From assembly GCF_035917975.1 (NCBI RefSeq), contig NZ_CP109130.1, positions 7,998,001 through 8,062,000 on the forward strand: 64,000 nucleotides of DNA, read 5' to 3'. Under the pieces are notes generated by a model, which was not told the origin of the DNA, made no database searches, and saw only the letters and a program-made list of their open reading frames with translations. Numbering within the stretch: the stretch's first letter is position 1; every line of letters begins with the position of its first letter. This document shows, in pieces, positions 20,819 through 30,116 of the stretch. The stretch comes from Streptosporangium sp. NBC_01756 (GTDB lineage Bacteria; Actinomycetota; Actinomycetes; Streptosporangiales; Streptosporangiaceae). A program made the translations under genes and the position numbers.

Positions 20819-21772
20819 TGTGGGCGACGGGGACGGGTTCACGCCGCCGTCGAGGCCGAGAAACGTGATGGCGTGGGGGAACATGCCGTCCAGCGGCAGG
20901 GAGTGGCCGGAGCCCGCGAAGCTGAACGCCTCGACGGGAGCCTGGGTCGTGGTGGCGCCGTACCGGGTCCGGGTCACGCCCGATCGGGGGCTGTCGGTGA
21001 ACACCGGGGTCTGGCCCAATCCGTGCAGGTTGGTCCACTGCTTGATCTCTTCGCCGAAGTTGGGGTAGGCGAGCGTGGTGTCGGTGCTGCCGTGCCACAG
21101 TTGTATCCGGGGATAGCGACCGGTGTACCCGGGATACATCGCTCGGGCCTGGTCGCCCCACTGCTGCGCGGTCTTGATGAGGTTCCCGCCGGAGCACTGG
21201 CTGTTCCACAGCGATCCGTTGGTGGTGGCGAAGCACCCGGCGGGGACGCCGGAGAACGCCGCGGCGGCCGTGAACACGTCCGGGTACTGGGCGGCGAGCA
21301 CGTTGGTCATCATCGCGCCGGAGGAGAAGCCGCTAACCACGATGCGGGCGGGGTCGACGTTGTGGCGCTGCCGGGCCCACGTGACCATGGACATGATTCC
21401 GGTGGAGTCGCCGCCCCCGTCGCGCCTGAGCGCGGCGGGAGTGGAGACGTCGAAGCATCGTCCCTCCCGGGTGGCCTCGGGAACCACAATGATGTACCCG
21501 TACCGGTCCGCCGCGGTCACGTAGTCACGCCCGACGCTGGTGAAGACTCCGCTGGCCGTGCCGGTGCAGTAGTGGACCATGACCAGCATCGCCGGCCGTG
21601 CCGCGACCCTGTCCGGCACGTAGATGTACATGTTCAGGTTCGTTGGGTTGGTGCCGAAGTTGGTCACCTGGGTCAGCGATGCGGCCACGGCAGGCCGGAC
21701 CGCCAGGAGCAAGCCCGCGATCACCAGAGGTAGGGTGGCGGCCGCCAGTATGGCTCTGAGCCTTCGTTTCAC
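20417..21772 (-). CDS. Secreted CE1/PHB-depolymerase-type esterase with CBM13
   Basis: A 451-residue secreted esterase. The signal peptide is about residues 1-32 (AVAAS end). The alpha/beta-hydrolase domain (35-310) has LVMVHYCTGTASG, the nucleophile motif VSGFSSGAMM, LWHGSTDTTL (acid region) and a late His in FAGSGHSLP, the pattern of secreted acetylxylan esterase/feruloyl esterase proteins in the depolymerase family. A short Ser/Thr-Pro linker leads to CBM13. The GTG at 21772 has AAAGGAC six to seven bases upstream; the frame upstream of it lacks a signal sequence. It converges with the GntR gene, 221 bases away. Expected role: deacetylation or deferuloylation of xylan bound through the CBM13. 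Confidence 0.86.
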   Translation of the reverse strand: MKRRLRAILAAATLPLVIAGLLLAVRPAVAASLTQVTNFGTNPTNLNMYIYVPDRVAARPAMLVMVHYCTGTASGVFTSVGRDYVTAADRYGYIIVVPEATREGRCFDVSTPAALRRDGGGDSTGIMSMVTWARQRHNVDPARIVVSGFSSGAMMTNVLAAQYPDVFTAAAAFSGVPAGCFATTNGSLWNSQCSGGNLIKTAQQWGDQARAMYPGYTGRYPRIQLWHGSTDTTLAYPNFGEEIKQWTNLHGLGQTPVFTDSPRSGVTRTRYGATTTQAPVEAFSFAGSGHSLPLDGMFPHAITFLGLDGGVNPSPSPTPTPTPGVGAIRGVGSGRCLDVSGVSQANGAQVQIWDCNGQNNQQWTSTGAGELRVYGTKCLDVSNQGTTDGAPVQIWDCNGQNNQKWRFNSDGTITAIGANKCLDVPNSATANGTKLAIWSCNGGNNQRWTRS

Positions 21773-21917
21773 GTTGTGTCCTTTCGATTGCCGGGGCGTC
21801 TCCAAGCGCGCATGCTCGGACACGTCCGGGGTCAACAGGCGGATTCGGCCTGGGGAGCGGCCGCCGGGACAGCGTCTCCGGCCGCTCCGCCGGTGCCCTG
21901 TCAAGGCCTAAGCCGAA

Positions 21918-21990
21918 GCCTCCGGTGCGGCGGGTCGCACCGCACCGAAGGCCCCCTCATCAGGGCCGCACCGGAGGCCCCCTCATCAGG
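21918..21990. repeat. 14-bp inverted repeat overlapping a 26-base-period direct repeat
   Basis: GCCTCCGGTGCGGC (21918-21931) is the exact reverse complement of 21965-21978. A 24-base unit at 21941-21964 (core GGCCCCCTCATCAGG) recurs at 21967-21990 with one change. It lies about 270-340 bases beyond the stop of the xylanase gene, so a distal terminator role is possible. The remaining gap 21773-22260 shows only a short TCGGCG-CTT-CGCCGA hairpin at 22064-22078. Confidence 0.6.
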
Positions 21991-22260
21991 TCGGAAGGAT
22001 GAGCGGGTGGAACGGGTCTGGTTCAGCAGGCCCATACGCCGGGGCAGGGGGTTGCAGTCACTGTCGGCGCTTCGCCGATCAGCAGGATGATCTGGGCTTT
22101 CTGCGTGATCCGGGCGGGTTCGTTCGTGCGCCGAGCCCGCCGCTCCGGCTCCATCCGGTCCTGATCGCGTGCCGTGGTCGTATTCACCCGATGGGGTGAA
22201 CGCCTTCGCGGTGGACGTCAGGAACGCTCGGGCCGGATCCGTGTCACGCCGTCAGCGCTG

Positions 22261-24726
22261 TCAGCGCTGTAGGGTCAGCAGGCCCGGCCGGTAGGGCAGG
22301 AGGCCGTAGTCGCCGCCGGAGTTGGGGCTGCGTCCCTGGTAGAGCAGTTGCAGGTTGCAGGGGTCGACGGTCATGGTCTGGTCGGGGTTGGTGCGGATCA
22401 GTTCGCCGTGGCTGATGTCGTTGGTCCAGGTGGCGCCGCTGTTGGCCTTGCCGGCGAAGGGGTTGCTCTCGGTCGCGGCCTGTGGTGTCCACGTCCCGTC
22501 CAGGCTGGTGGCGGTGAAGGAGCGGAAGTAGCGGCCCTGGGAGCCGATCGCCTCGACGATCATGAGGTATCGGTTCTGGTTTTGGAGTTTGTAGACCTGG
22601 ACGGCTTCGAAGAGGTTGTTCGTCGTGTCGCTCATGATCACGGTTGAGGTCGTGCCGAAACTGCCGGGGAAGTTGCCGATGGGCATGCCGGCCCGGTAGA
22701 TCTTGCCGTTGTCGCCGGCGAAGAACAGGTACATGTTGGTGCTGTCGCCTATGAGGGTCTGGTCGATGGGTCCGGTTCCGGAGCCGGAGATGCTTCCGGA
22801 GAAGAGGGTCTGCGGTGAGGACCAGCCGTTGGGGTTGGTGGGGTCGCTGGAGGTGCGGTAGGAGAAGGCGGGTCCGCCCCACTGGTAGGCGAGCACCCAG
22901 ATGTTCTTCGGGGCGAAGTAGAACAGGGTGGGCGCGACGGTGGCGGAGGACATGGTGTTCTGGCTGGCCGAGGCCATGTCGGACCAGTTGGTGAAGAGGC
23001 CGAAGTTCATCGAACCCCAACTTGTGCCCGTGTCGTGGGTCGTGGCGTAGACCAGGTGCCTGCCGTTGTAGGGGACGGTGGTGAAGTCCTTGAGCGAGAC
23101 CCACCCCGACTTCGGGTTCGCCAGCGAGCCGGTCGAGGTCCAGCGGTACGTCGACGGAAGAGCACACATACCGGTCGGCGTCGGCGTAGGAGTCGGTGTC
23201 GGGCCGGGGGTTCCCGGAGTGCCGTTCCAGGTCCATTTCTGGTTGTCGCCGGTGTGGCAGGCGTAGAGCTGGATCAGGGTGCCGTTGGCGGTTCCGGTGC
23301 CGACGGCGTCCAGGCACAGCCCGGACTGCACGCCGGCGATGGTGCCGTCGGTGTTGACACGCCATTTCTGGTTGTCGCCGCCCCAGCAGCTGTAGATCTG
23401 GACTTTGACGCCGTTGGCGGTACCGGCGGCGTCCAGGCACTTGTTGCCGTAGACCCTGAACTCACCGGCGGCGGTGTAGGTCCACTGCTGGTTGGGGTTG
23501 GTGTGGCAGTCCCACAGGTTCACCTGGGTGCCGTCGGTGGTGCTGGAGCCGGGCACGTCCAGGCAGCGGCCGGATGCCACGCCCCTGATCTGCCCGGTAC
23601 CGCCACCCGAGGTGGGTGTGGGCGTGGGAGTGGGGTCCGGGTTCGGGTCCGCGGCGTTGAGGGCGTTGAGGACCGAGGTGTAGGCGGCCTTCTTGTTGCC
23701 GTTGCCGTCGAAGAGCAGGGGACTGGTGTTCGCGCCCAGCCAGGAGTCGCTGTCGCGGACGCCCCACACAGTGATGCCGGTGCACCGCGGCACCGCCAGG
23801 CAGTCGTTGGCCACGTTGGCGTAGGTGGTCGCCGAGCCGCCCTGGATGTCCAGCTCGGTGATCTGCACGTCGACGCCGAGGGCGGCGAAGCTCTGGATGG
23901 TGGTGCGGTAGTTGCTGTTGTAGGGGCTGTTGCTGTTGAAATGCGACTGCAGGCCGACGCAGTCGATCGGCACCCCGCGGGCCTTGAAGTCGCGGACCAT
24001 GTTGTAGACGCCCTGGGTCTTGGCCCATGTCCAGTTGTCGATGTTGTAGTCGTTGTAGCAGAGCTTGGCGGCCGGGTCGGCGGCGCGCGCAGTACGGAAG
24101 GCGACCTCGATCCAGTCGTCGCCGGTGCGTTGCAGGTTGGAGTCACGCCGGCCGCCGCCGCTGTCGGCGTAGGCCTCGTTGACCACGTCCCAGGCGTAGA
24201 TCTTGCCCTTGTAGTGGGCCATCACGCCGTTGATGTGGTCGATCATCGCCTGGCGCAGCGTGCTGCCGGACAGGGCCCCCATCCAGCCCGGCTGCTGGGA
24301 GTGCCAGGCCAGGGTGTGCCCGCGCACCCGCTTTCCGTTCTGCACCGCCCAGTTGTAGACGCGGTCGCCGTTGGTGAAGTTGAACTGGCCCCGGTTCGGC
24401 TCGGTGGCGTCGATCTTCATCTCGTTCTCGGCCGTCACCATGTCGAACTCGCGGCCGGCGATCGTCGTGTACGCCGAGTCGCCCAGTTTGCCCGCGGCGA
24501 TCGCGGCGCCGAAGTATCGCCCGCTCTGCTGGGCCGCCGCACCGAGCGTGCTCGCCGCGGCATTGGCGGAAGCGGCCTCGGAGGAAGCGGCGCCTGCGGA
24601 GACCGGGTTGGTCACCGCCGCGAGCGTGCCGAGCACGAGAGTGCCGAGGGTGCCGGCGATCAGGGCCCGGCGAAGACCGCTGAGAGGTCGCCGGGTGCCG
24701 GGTGGGGGTATGGCATTTGTGCCCAT
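22261..24726 (-). CDS. Bifunctional arabinoxylanase: GH10 xylanase, CBM13, GH62 arabinofuranosidase
   Basis: An 821-residue exported enzyme. After a signal region (about 1-47) comes a GH10 beta-1,4-xylanase (about 60-360) with the acid/base Glu 184 in WDVVNEAYAD and the nucleophile Glu 291 in ITELDIQG. A Pro-Thr linker joins a three-repeat CBM13 (about 378-502), and a second PTPTPTPT linker joins a GH62 alpha-L-arabinofuranosidase (about 520-821; WVSLKDFTTVPYNG, VYATTHD, FYFAPKNIWVLAYQWGG, NLFEAVQVYKL). One chain could therefore cut the xylan backbone and remove arabinose branches. GGAGG lies seven bases before the ATG. Its 839-base upstream region, shared with the divergent esterase gene, carries several palindromes that may be sugar-repressor sites. 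Confidence 0.93.
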   Translation of the reverse strand: MGTNAIPPPGTRRPLSGLRRALIAGTLGTLVLGTLAAVTNPVSAGAASSEAASANAAASTLGAAAQQSGRYFGAAIAAGKLGDSAYTTIAGREFDMVTAENEMKIDATEPNRGQFNFTNGDRVYNWAVQNGKRVRGHTLAWHSQQPGWMGALSGSTLRQAMIDHINGVMAHYKGKIYAWDVVNEAYADSGGGRRDSNLQRTGDDWIEVAFRTARAADPAAKLCYNDYNIDNWTWAKTQGVYNMVRDFKARGVPIDCVGLQSHFNSNSPYNSNYRTTIQSFAALGVDVQITELDIQGGSATTYANVANDCLAVPRCTGITVWGVRDSDSWLGANTSPLLFDGNGNKKAAYTSVLNALNAADPNPDPTPTPTPTSGGGTGQIRGVASGRCLDVPGSSTTDGTQVNLWDCHTNPNQQWTYTAAGEFRVYGNKCLDAAGTANGVKVQIYSCWGGDNQKWRVNTDGTIAGVQSGLCLDAVGTGTANGTLIQLYACHTGDNQKWTWNGTPGTPGPTPTPTPTPTGMCALPSTYRWTSTGSLANPKSGWVSLKDFTTVPYNGRHLVYATTHDTGTSWGSMNFGLFTNWSDMASASQNTMSSATVAPTLFYFAPKNIWVLAYQWGGPAFSYRTSSDPTNPNGWSSPQTLFSGSISGSGTGPIDQTLIGDSTNMYLFFAGDNGKIYRAGMPIGNFPGSFGTTSTVIMSDTTNNLFEAVQVYKLQNQNRYLMIVEAIGSQGRYFRSFTATSLDGTWTPQAATESNPFAGKANSGATWTNDISHGELIRTNPDQTMTVDPCNLQLLYQGRSPNSGGDYGLLPYRPGLLTLQR

Positions 24727-25037
24727 GCCTGAGCCTCCATAACTGCATCACAGGAACGCGGAAGCGGACAATCACCAGGGGAAATCCGCAGGATCGACGC
24801 CGCGTCCCGTCATCAGGGAACGCACACCACCGGGGCGTCGTGGCCGACGGCCCCTGCCACTCACCACCGACTTGGCAGGGGGCCGTCTCGGGGACTCAGT
24901 GTGGAAACTATTACAAAATGTGTCAAGCTCATCCGGAAAGGTTCTGTCTCACTGCTTGCTATCCATGGCCTGCGCCTGCGCAACGTCTCCTGGTCCTGAA
25001 AAGCTGCGATTCCGCCACTGGGCTGAGACGCCTTCGG

Positions 25038-25048
25038 TGAAATTTTCA
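25038..25048. promoter_or_regulatory. TGAAATTTTCA palindrome
   Basis: Perfect five-base arms around a central T. The GAAA-N-TTTC core resembles, from memory, elements found before Streptomyces xylanase genes. Function is inferred only. Confidence 0.4.
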
Positions 25049-25228
25049 TCACATCGGTCTGTCCGGCTTGATGCAGTGACCCATGAAACACCAGATAAGC
25101 CGTGCTTGCCTCTCGCTCCTTCCGGCGCGCTATGTTTCATACTCTTGACAGCTTCTCCCTGGCTCGTGTTTGCTCCGCTCCACCACCACAACCGTTCGAC
25201 GGATAAGGAGCCACGATCGACAACGGGA

Positions 25229-25242
25229 TGTTAGCGCTCACA
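25229..25242. promoter_or_regulatory. Likely LacI-family operator TGTTAGCGCTCACA
   Basis: Nearly perfect palindrome centred on AGCGCT, the core seen in operators of LacI-family sugar repressors such as CebR and its relatives. It sits in the promoter region shared by the xylanase and SGNH genes, so it is probably a xylan- or cello-oligosaccharide response site. The repressor is not in the window. Confidence 0.6.
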
Positions 25243-25565
25243 TTTCGTTGCCCCCTCAAAAAGGCATGACCGGCGACCGTGAATCCCGGACAGACACCAC
25301 ATCCGCGGGCTTCCTCCTTCTTACGGTCGCCGATCTCTTGACAGGAGGATCTCCCGCACGGCGAAAGCTCGGATCAGCCTGGTACATCGGGTCTCACGGC
25401 CCTCAGGTGGCCGGGCGCACCTGCGATGCGCCCGAGCCGCCACGCCCGACCGCCAAGCCCGCCACCAGCAGATGACATCCGTGGGCGAGTGATCCGAATA
25501 CAGACTGCTGGCGCTACACGAGCCGTCAGCAGTAACTGCTCTCAGTTGCCGGAAAGAGGTTGAGC

Positions 25566-26696
25566 ATGCGTGGGTGGAGACGGTGGTTCAACGCGGCGCT
25601 TCTGGCCGTGACCATGGTCGCCCTGGGCGCGGTGACGCAAACGAGTGTCGCCGGCGCGGAGTCCAACGGCGGAGTGCGGGTCATGCCACTGGGCGACTCG
25701 ATCACCGAGGGTACGCAGGTGCCGGGCGGATACCGCATCGGCCTGTGGCAGCGGCTGGTCTCCGGCCGGTACGCGGTGGATTTCGTCGGGTCGCAGTTCA
25801 ACGGACCGGGTGGTCTGGGTGACCACGACCACGAGGGCCACCCCGGCTGGCGTATCGATCAGATCGACGCGAACATCACCGGCTGGGCGCGCACCTACGG
25901 TCCGCGCACGGTGCTGCTGCACATCGGCACCAACGACATACTGCAGAACTACAACGTGGCCGGTGCACCCCAGCGGCTGTCGACCCTGATCGATCGCATC
26001 ACAACGGCTGTGCCGGACGCGGACGTGTTCGTCGCCACCATCATCCCGCTGTCGTCGGCGAGCCAGGAGTCCGCCGTCCGTACCTTCAACGCGGCCGTCC
26101 CCGGCATCGTGCAGAACAAAGTCAACAGTGGCAAGCGCGTCCACCTGGTCGACATGCACAGCAAGCTGACCACGTCTGACCTGATCGACGGTATCCACCC
26201 CACCGCCGGCGGCTACGACAAGATGGCCGCCGCCTGGTACGCGGCACTCCAGTCGGTCTCCGGCAGCATCGGCCAGCCCGGCGGCCCCAGCCCGACGCCG
26301 ACGCCCTCGCCGGTGAGCGGGATCCGCGGCGTGGGTTCAGGCAGATGCCTGGACGTCGCCAACGTCTCGCAGGCCAACGGCACACAGGTGCAGATCTGGG
26401 ACTGCAACGGGCAGGTCAACCAGCAATGGACACCGACCAGCGTGGGTGAGCTCCGGGTGTACGGCAACAAGTGCCTGGACGTGGCCAGCATGGGCACCGC
26501 CGACGGCGCGCAGGTGCAGATCTGGGACTGCAACGGCCAGAGCAACCAGAAGTGGCGCCTCAACAGTGACGGAAGCATCAGCGCGCTCGGCGCCGGCAAG
26601 TGTCTGGACGCACCCAACTACTCCACCGCCAACGGCGTCAAACTCCAGATCTGGTCATGCAACGGTGCCGCCAACCAGCGCTGGATCCGCGTCTGA
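25566..26696 (+). CDS. Secreted SGNH/GDSL esterase (CE3-like) with CBM13
   Basis: A 376-residue secreted esterase. The signal peptide (about 1-31) ends AGA. The SGNH domain (35-235) shows block I MPLGDSITEG (nucleophile Ser), block III with LLHIGTNDIL (Asn), and block V DGIHPTAGGY (Asp and His). This arrangement matches the CE3 acetylxylan esterases, often joined to binding modules. A short PTPTPS linker leads to CBM13 (about 249-376) with three QxW repeats of its own sequence type, not one of the recently copied cassettes. AGAGG precedes the ATG at 25566. It begins a run of four plus-strand secreted enzymes. Expected role: removing acetyl groups from xylan. Confidence 0.88.
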   Translation: MRGWRRWFNAALLAVTMVALGAVTQTSVAGAESNGGVRVMPLGDSITEGTQVPGGYRIGLWQRLVSGRYAVDFVGSQFNGPGGLGDHDHEGHPGWRIDQIDANITGWARTYGPRTVLLHIGTNDILQNYNVAGAPQRLSTLIDRITTAVPDADVFVATIIPLSSASQESAVRTFNAAVPGIVQNKVNSGKRVHLVDMHSKLTTSDLIDGIHPTAGGYDKMAAAWYAALQSVSGSIGQPGGPSPTPTPSPVSGIRGVGSGRCLDVANVSQANGTQVQIWDCNGQVNQQWTPTSVGELRVYGNKCLDVASMGTADGAQVQIWDCNGQSNQKWRLNSDGSISALGAGKCLDAPNYSTANGVKLQIWSCNGAANQRWIRV

Positions 26697-26993
26697 CGCG
26701 GGTAAGGAGCACGAGGCGGTCTCAGACACCGGCATGATGCCCTCTTTCGTGGTGCCACCGGTGAGGCGCGCCATCCTGGGAGCAGCACATGACCGATCGA
26801 ACGAGCTCCGCGGACGAGGTCGGCCCCAATCCGGCGTGGCCGTCCCCGTCGGTGTCATATGGCCAGGAGAACGCCTCCACCGGCCCACCGATCACGGTCA
26901 CCATGCCGCGGAGCGGCATGATCCGGCCGACCTCGTAGCCGGATCCGCGCAGCCGGCCGCCGTCGCACACCTCCCGTTCGACGACGGTCTCCT

Positions 26994-27020
26994 CCTCAGG
27001 TGGGCGTCACCCACCTGAGG
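26994..27020. terminator. 11-bp perfect hairpin, 5-base loop
   Basis: CCTCAGGTGGG, loop CGTCA, then CCCACCTGAGG. It lies 298 bases after the SGNH esterase stop and 46 bases before the next start, so it may end the first transcript or shape the leader of the next. Nothing else is recognisable in 26697-27065. Confidence 0.55.
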
Positions 27021-27065
27021 AAGGCGTGACCTGATCTACATCCCCCACCCCCCGAAGGAACCACC

Positions 27066-29996
27066 GTGCAACCACCTTCGCCCGCCGTGGCGTCCAGACC
27101 GGTCCTGACCGGCATCGTCGCCGCGGCGCTGGCCGTGGCGTTCACCGTCATCGCCCCGGTCGCCTCCACCCTCGCGGCCACCCCGACCCTGCACGCGTCA
27201 TCCGGCGCCGGCGGGGCGGGTTCGCCGTACCAGGCGAACGCGCTGAACATCCCGGCTTCCGACTACCAGCAGGTGCCGCTCGCGTCGGGCAGCGGCGAAC
27301 TGGGTGAGGCGATGTCACTGGCCGTGATGCCGAACCGGTCGGTCCTCCACACGGCCCGCGACGGCACGTTGCGCGTGACCGACGTCAACGGCAACACGAA
27401 GGTGGCCGCCAGGCTCAACGTCTACACCCACGACGAGGAGGGCCTCCAGGGTGTGGCGGTCGATCCGAACTTCGCCACGAACCGGTACGTCTGGCTGTAC
27501 TACTCACCCCGGCTGAGCACGCCGAGCGGCGACGCCCCGGCCACCGGCACCCAGGCGCAGTTCGACCAGTGGAAGGGCGAGCTCTACCTGTCCCGGTTCA
27601 CCCTCAAATCGGATGACACACTCGACACGTCCAGCGAGAAGGTGGTCCTGCGGGTCGCCAACGACCGCGGCCAGTGCTGTCACGTGGGCGGCGACATCGA
27701 CTTCGACGCGCAGGGCAACCTGTATCTGACCACCGGCGACGACACCAACCCCTTCGAGTCGAGTGGCTACTCCCCACTGGATGAGCGGACCAACCGCAAT
27801 CCGCAGTACGACGCCCAGCGCTCGTCCGCCAACACCAACGACCTGCGCGGCAAGCTCCTGCGGATCAAGCCGCAGGCGGACGGCACCTACACGATTCCCG
27901 GTGGCAACCTGTTCTCGCCGGGGACGGGGGGGACGCGGCCGGAGATCTACGCGATGGGCTTCCGCAACCCGTTCCGGATGAGCGTCGACAAGGCGACCGG
28001 CGTCGTCTACCTGGGCGATTACGGGCCGGACGCGGGGGTGACCGACTCCAGCCGGGGGCCGAGCGGGCAGGTGGAGTTCGATCGCATCACCGGTCCCGGC
28101 AATTACGGCTGGCCGTACTGCACCGGCACCAACACCACCGGCGAGACCTACAACGAGTGGAACTTCGCCTCCAACAGCACCGGCTCGAAGTACAACTGCG
28201 CGGGAGGTCCGACCAACAACTCCTTCCGCAACACCGGCATGACCACGCTGCCCCAGGCCAAGCCGGCGTGGATCAAATACGCCGGTGACTCCGGCTCGCC
28301 GCCGGAGTTCGGCAGCGGCTCGGAGTCGCCGATGGGCGGTCCGGTCTACCGGTACGACCCGAACCTGAACTCCGGCGTCAAGTTCCCCCAGGCGCTCGAC
28401 GGACGGTTCTTCGCCGGTGAGTACGGCCGCCGCTGGATCAAGGCCATCGAGGTGAGGAGCGACGGTGGCTACGGGGAGATCTCCGCGTTCCCCTGGTCGG
28501 GGACGCAGGTGATGGACATGGGCTTCGGCCCCGACGGGGCGTTGTACGTGCTGGACTACGGCACCGGAAGCAACAACCAGGCGCTCTATCGGATCGAGTA
28601 CATCGGCCAGGCCAACCGCAACCCGATCGCCAGGGCCGCGGCCGACAAGACCTCGGGACCGGCTCCGCTGACGGTGAACTTCTCCTCAGCGGGCAGTTCC
28701 GACCCCGAGGGCGGCGCGCTGACGTACTCGTGGAACTTCGGCGACGGCACCACCTCCACCGCGGCCAACCCGAGCAAGACCTACACCACCAACGGCACGT
28801 ACACCGCCACGCTCACCGTCCGCGATCCGCAAGGGCTGACCGGAGGCGCGAGTGTCGGCGTGTCCGTCGGCAACACCGCCCCGACCGTCACGCTCACAGA
28901 CCCCATCGACGGCCGGCTGTTCTCCTTCGGCGACACGGTGCCGTTCCAGGTCAACGTGAGCGATCCAGAGGACAACACGATCGACTGTTCGAAAGTGACG
29001 GTGACCTACTCGCTCGGCCATGACAGCCACGCCCACCAGATCACCTCCAGGACCGGCTGCAGCGGCTCCATCGCGGTGCCGGTCGACGGTGAGCACGACG
29101 CCGCGGCGAACATCTTCGGCTTCTTCGTGGCCTCCTACACCGACGGGGGCGGCCTGACCTCCACCAGCACCCGGACGTTGCAACAACGGCACCGGCAGGG
29201 CGAGCACTTCGGCGCCCAGCAGGGCGTGCAGACGGCCGACCACACCAGCGCCGAGGGCGGCAAGACCGTGGGCTTCGTCGATGACGGCGACTGGATCTCC
29301 TTCCAGCCGTACAACCTGAGCAACGCCAAGAGCGTCACCGCGCGGGTGTCCTCGGCGGGTGCGGGCGGCCGGATCGAGGTTCGGGCGGGTTCGGCCACGG
29401 GCACGCTGCTGGGAACGGTGAACGTCGCGAACACCGGTAGCTGGGAGACCTTCGCCGACGTCTCGGCGAACCTCAGCGGCGCGCCGACCGGCGCCACGAC
29501 GTTGTACCTCGTCTTCCGCGGCTCGACCGGCCAGGGCTACCTGTTCGACCTGGACGCCTTCACCTTCGGCACCGGTACGACCTCCTCGCCGTCGCCGTCG
29601 CCTTCCGGTGACACGGGTGCGTTGCGGGGGGTGGGGTCGGGCCGGTGCCTGGATGTCGCCGGTGCCTCGCAGGCCAACGGTGCCGTGGTGAACATCTGGG
29701 ACTGCAACGGCGGGTCCAACCAGCGGTGGACCTCGACCGGTTCGGGTGAGCTGCGGGTGTACGGCGGCAAGTGCCTGGACGTGAACGCGGCCGGGACGGC
29801 GGACGGCACCGCGGTGATCGTCTGGGACTGCAACGGTCAGAGCAACCAGAAGTGGCGCCTGAACGCCGACGGCACCATCACCGCGGTCGGAAGCGGCAAG
29901 TGCCTGGACGTGTCCGGCTACGGCACCGCCAACGGCACCAAGGTGCACATCTGGACCTGCCAGGGCGGCACCAACCAGAAATGGACCCGCGTCTGA
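27066..29996 (+). CDS. Secreted sugar dehydrogenase (PQQ-type beta-propeller) with PKD, CBM6-like and CBM13 modules
   Basis: A 976-residue exported protein. The signal region ends near residue 38 (LAA). Residues about 60-510 are a six-bladed propeller of the glucose/sorbosone dehydrogenase family (HDEEGLQGVAVDPNFATN, RGQCCHVGGDIDFDAQGNLYLTTGD, EIYAMGFRNPFRMSVD, GPDGALYVLDYG). The family uses PQQ to oxidise sugars and includes AA12 pyranosone dehydrogenase. A PKD domain (516-605; SYSWNFGDGT-like), a CBM6-like jelly roll (about 712-838; GKTVGFVDDGDWISF) and a CBM13 (849-976) follow. The enzyme probably oxidises polysaccharide ends or released sugars at the substrate surface. AAGGA precedes the GTG. 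It shares its CBM13 almost exactly with the next gene. Confidence 0.88.
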   Translation: MQPPSPAVASRPVLTGIVAAALAVAFTVIAPVASTLAATPTLHASSGAGGAGSPYQANALNIPASDYQQVPLASGSGELGEAMSLAVMPNRSVLHTARDGTLRVTDVNGNTKVAARLNVYTHDEEGLQGVAVDPNFATNRYVWLYYSPRLSTPSGDAPATGTQAQFDQWKGELYLSRFTLKSDDTLDTSSEKVVLRVANDRGQCCHVGGDIDFDAQGNLYLTTGDDTNPFESSGYSPLDERTNRNPQYDAQRSSANTNDLRGKLLRIKPQADGTYTIPGGNLFSPGTGGTRPEIYAMGFRNPFRMSVDKATGVVYLGDYGPDAGVTDSSRGPSGQVEFDRITGPGNYGWPYCTGTNTTGETYNEWNFASNSTGSKYNCAGGPTNNSFRNTGMTTLPQAKPAWIKYAGDSGSPPEFGSGSESPMGGPVYRYDPNLNSGVKFPQALDGRFFAGEYGRRWIKAIEVRSDGGYGEISAFPWSGTQVMDMGFGPDGALYVLDYGTGSNNQALYRIEYIGQANRNPIARAAADKTSGPAPLTVNFSSAGSSDPEGGALTYSWNFGDGTTSTAANPSKTYTTNGTYTATLTVRDPQGLTGGASVGVSVGNTAPTVTLTDPIDGRLFSFGDTVPFQVNVSDPEDNTIDCSKVTVTYSLGHDSHAHQITSRTGCSGSIAVPVDGEHDAAANIFGFFVASYTDGGGLTSTSTRTLQQRHRQGEHFGAQQGVQTADHTSAEGGKTVGFVDDGDWISFQPYNLSNAKSVTARVSSAGAGGRIEVRAGSATGTLLGTVNVANTGSWETFADVSANLSGAPTGATTLYLVFRGSTGQGYLFDLDAFTFGTGTTSSPSPSPSGDTGALRGVGSGRCLDVAGASQANGAVVNIWDCNGGSNQRWTSTGSGELRVYGGKCLDVNAAGTADGTAVIVWDCNGQSNQKWRLNADGTITAVGSGKCLDVSGYGTANGTKVHIWTCQGGTNQKWTRV
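29584..29989 (+). repeat. CBM13 cassette, copy 1 of pair B
   Basis: 406 bases matching 31483-31888 with one synonymous change seen (AAGTGC versus AAGTGT). It covers the Ser-Pro linker and the CBM13 up to the last codons. Different in sequence from pair A. Confidence 0.9.
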
Positions 29997-30116
29997 GGCC
30001 ATCCGCCACACCACGCGACCCCGACCACATCACGAGCACCCCATCGATGTGGCGCCCGGGGCGGTCCGGCTCATCGCCGGAAGGGCCGCGCCGGGCGCCA
30101 CGACGGAAGGACATCC

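Larger units (their letters stand above)
24727..25565. promoter_or_regulatory. 839-base divergent promoter region of the xylanase and SGNH esterase genes
   Basis: No gene is supported. AT-richer stretches occur at 24890-24920 and 25120-25250. Two palindromes (25038-25048 and 25229-25242) are listed separately. A TTGACA hexamer at 25145-25150 could be a -35 box, but no convincing -10 follows at the normal distance. Confidence 0.5.

Noticed and set aside
22250..22270. Two AGCGCT sequences at the end of the xylanase gene
   Set aside because: They are codons of the gene's terminal repeat, outside any promoter, and probably not operators.
26722..26970. Minus-strand ORF of 82 codons before the sugar dehydrogenase
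   Set aside because: It contains an ordered-looking stretch (EVGRIMPLRGMVTVIGG), but no family is recognisable, and start and ribosome site are poor. It might be a gene fragment; not enough support.
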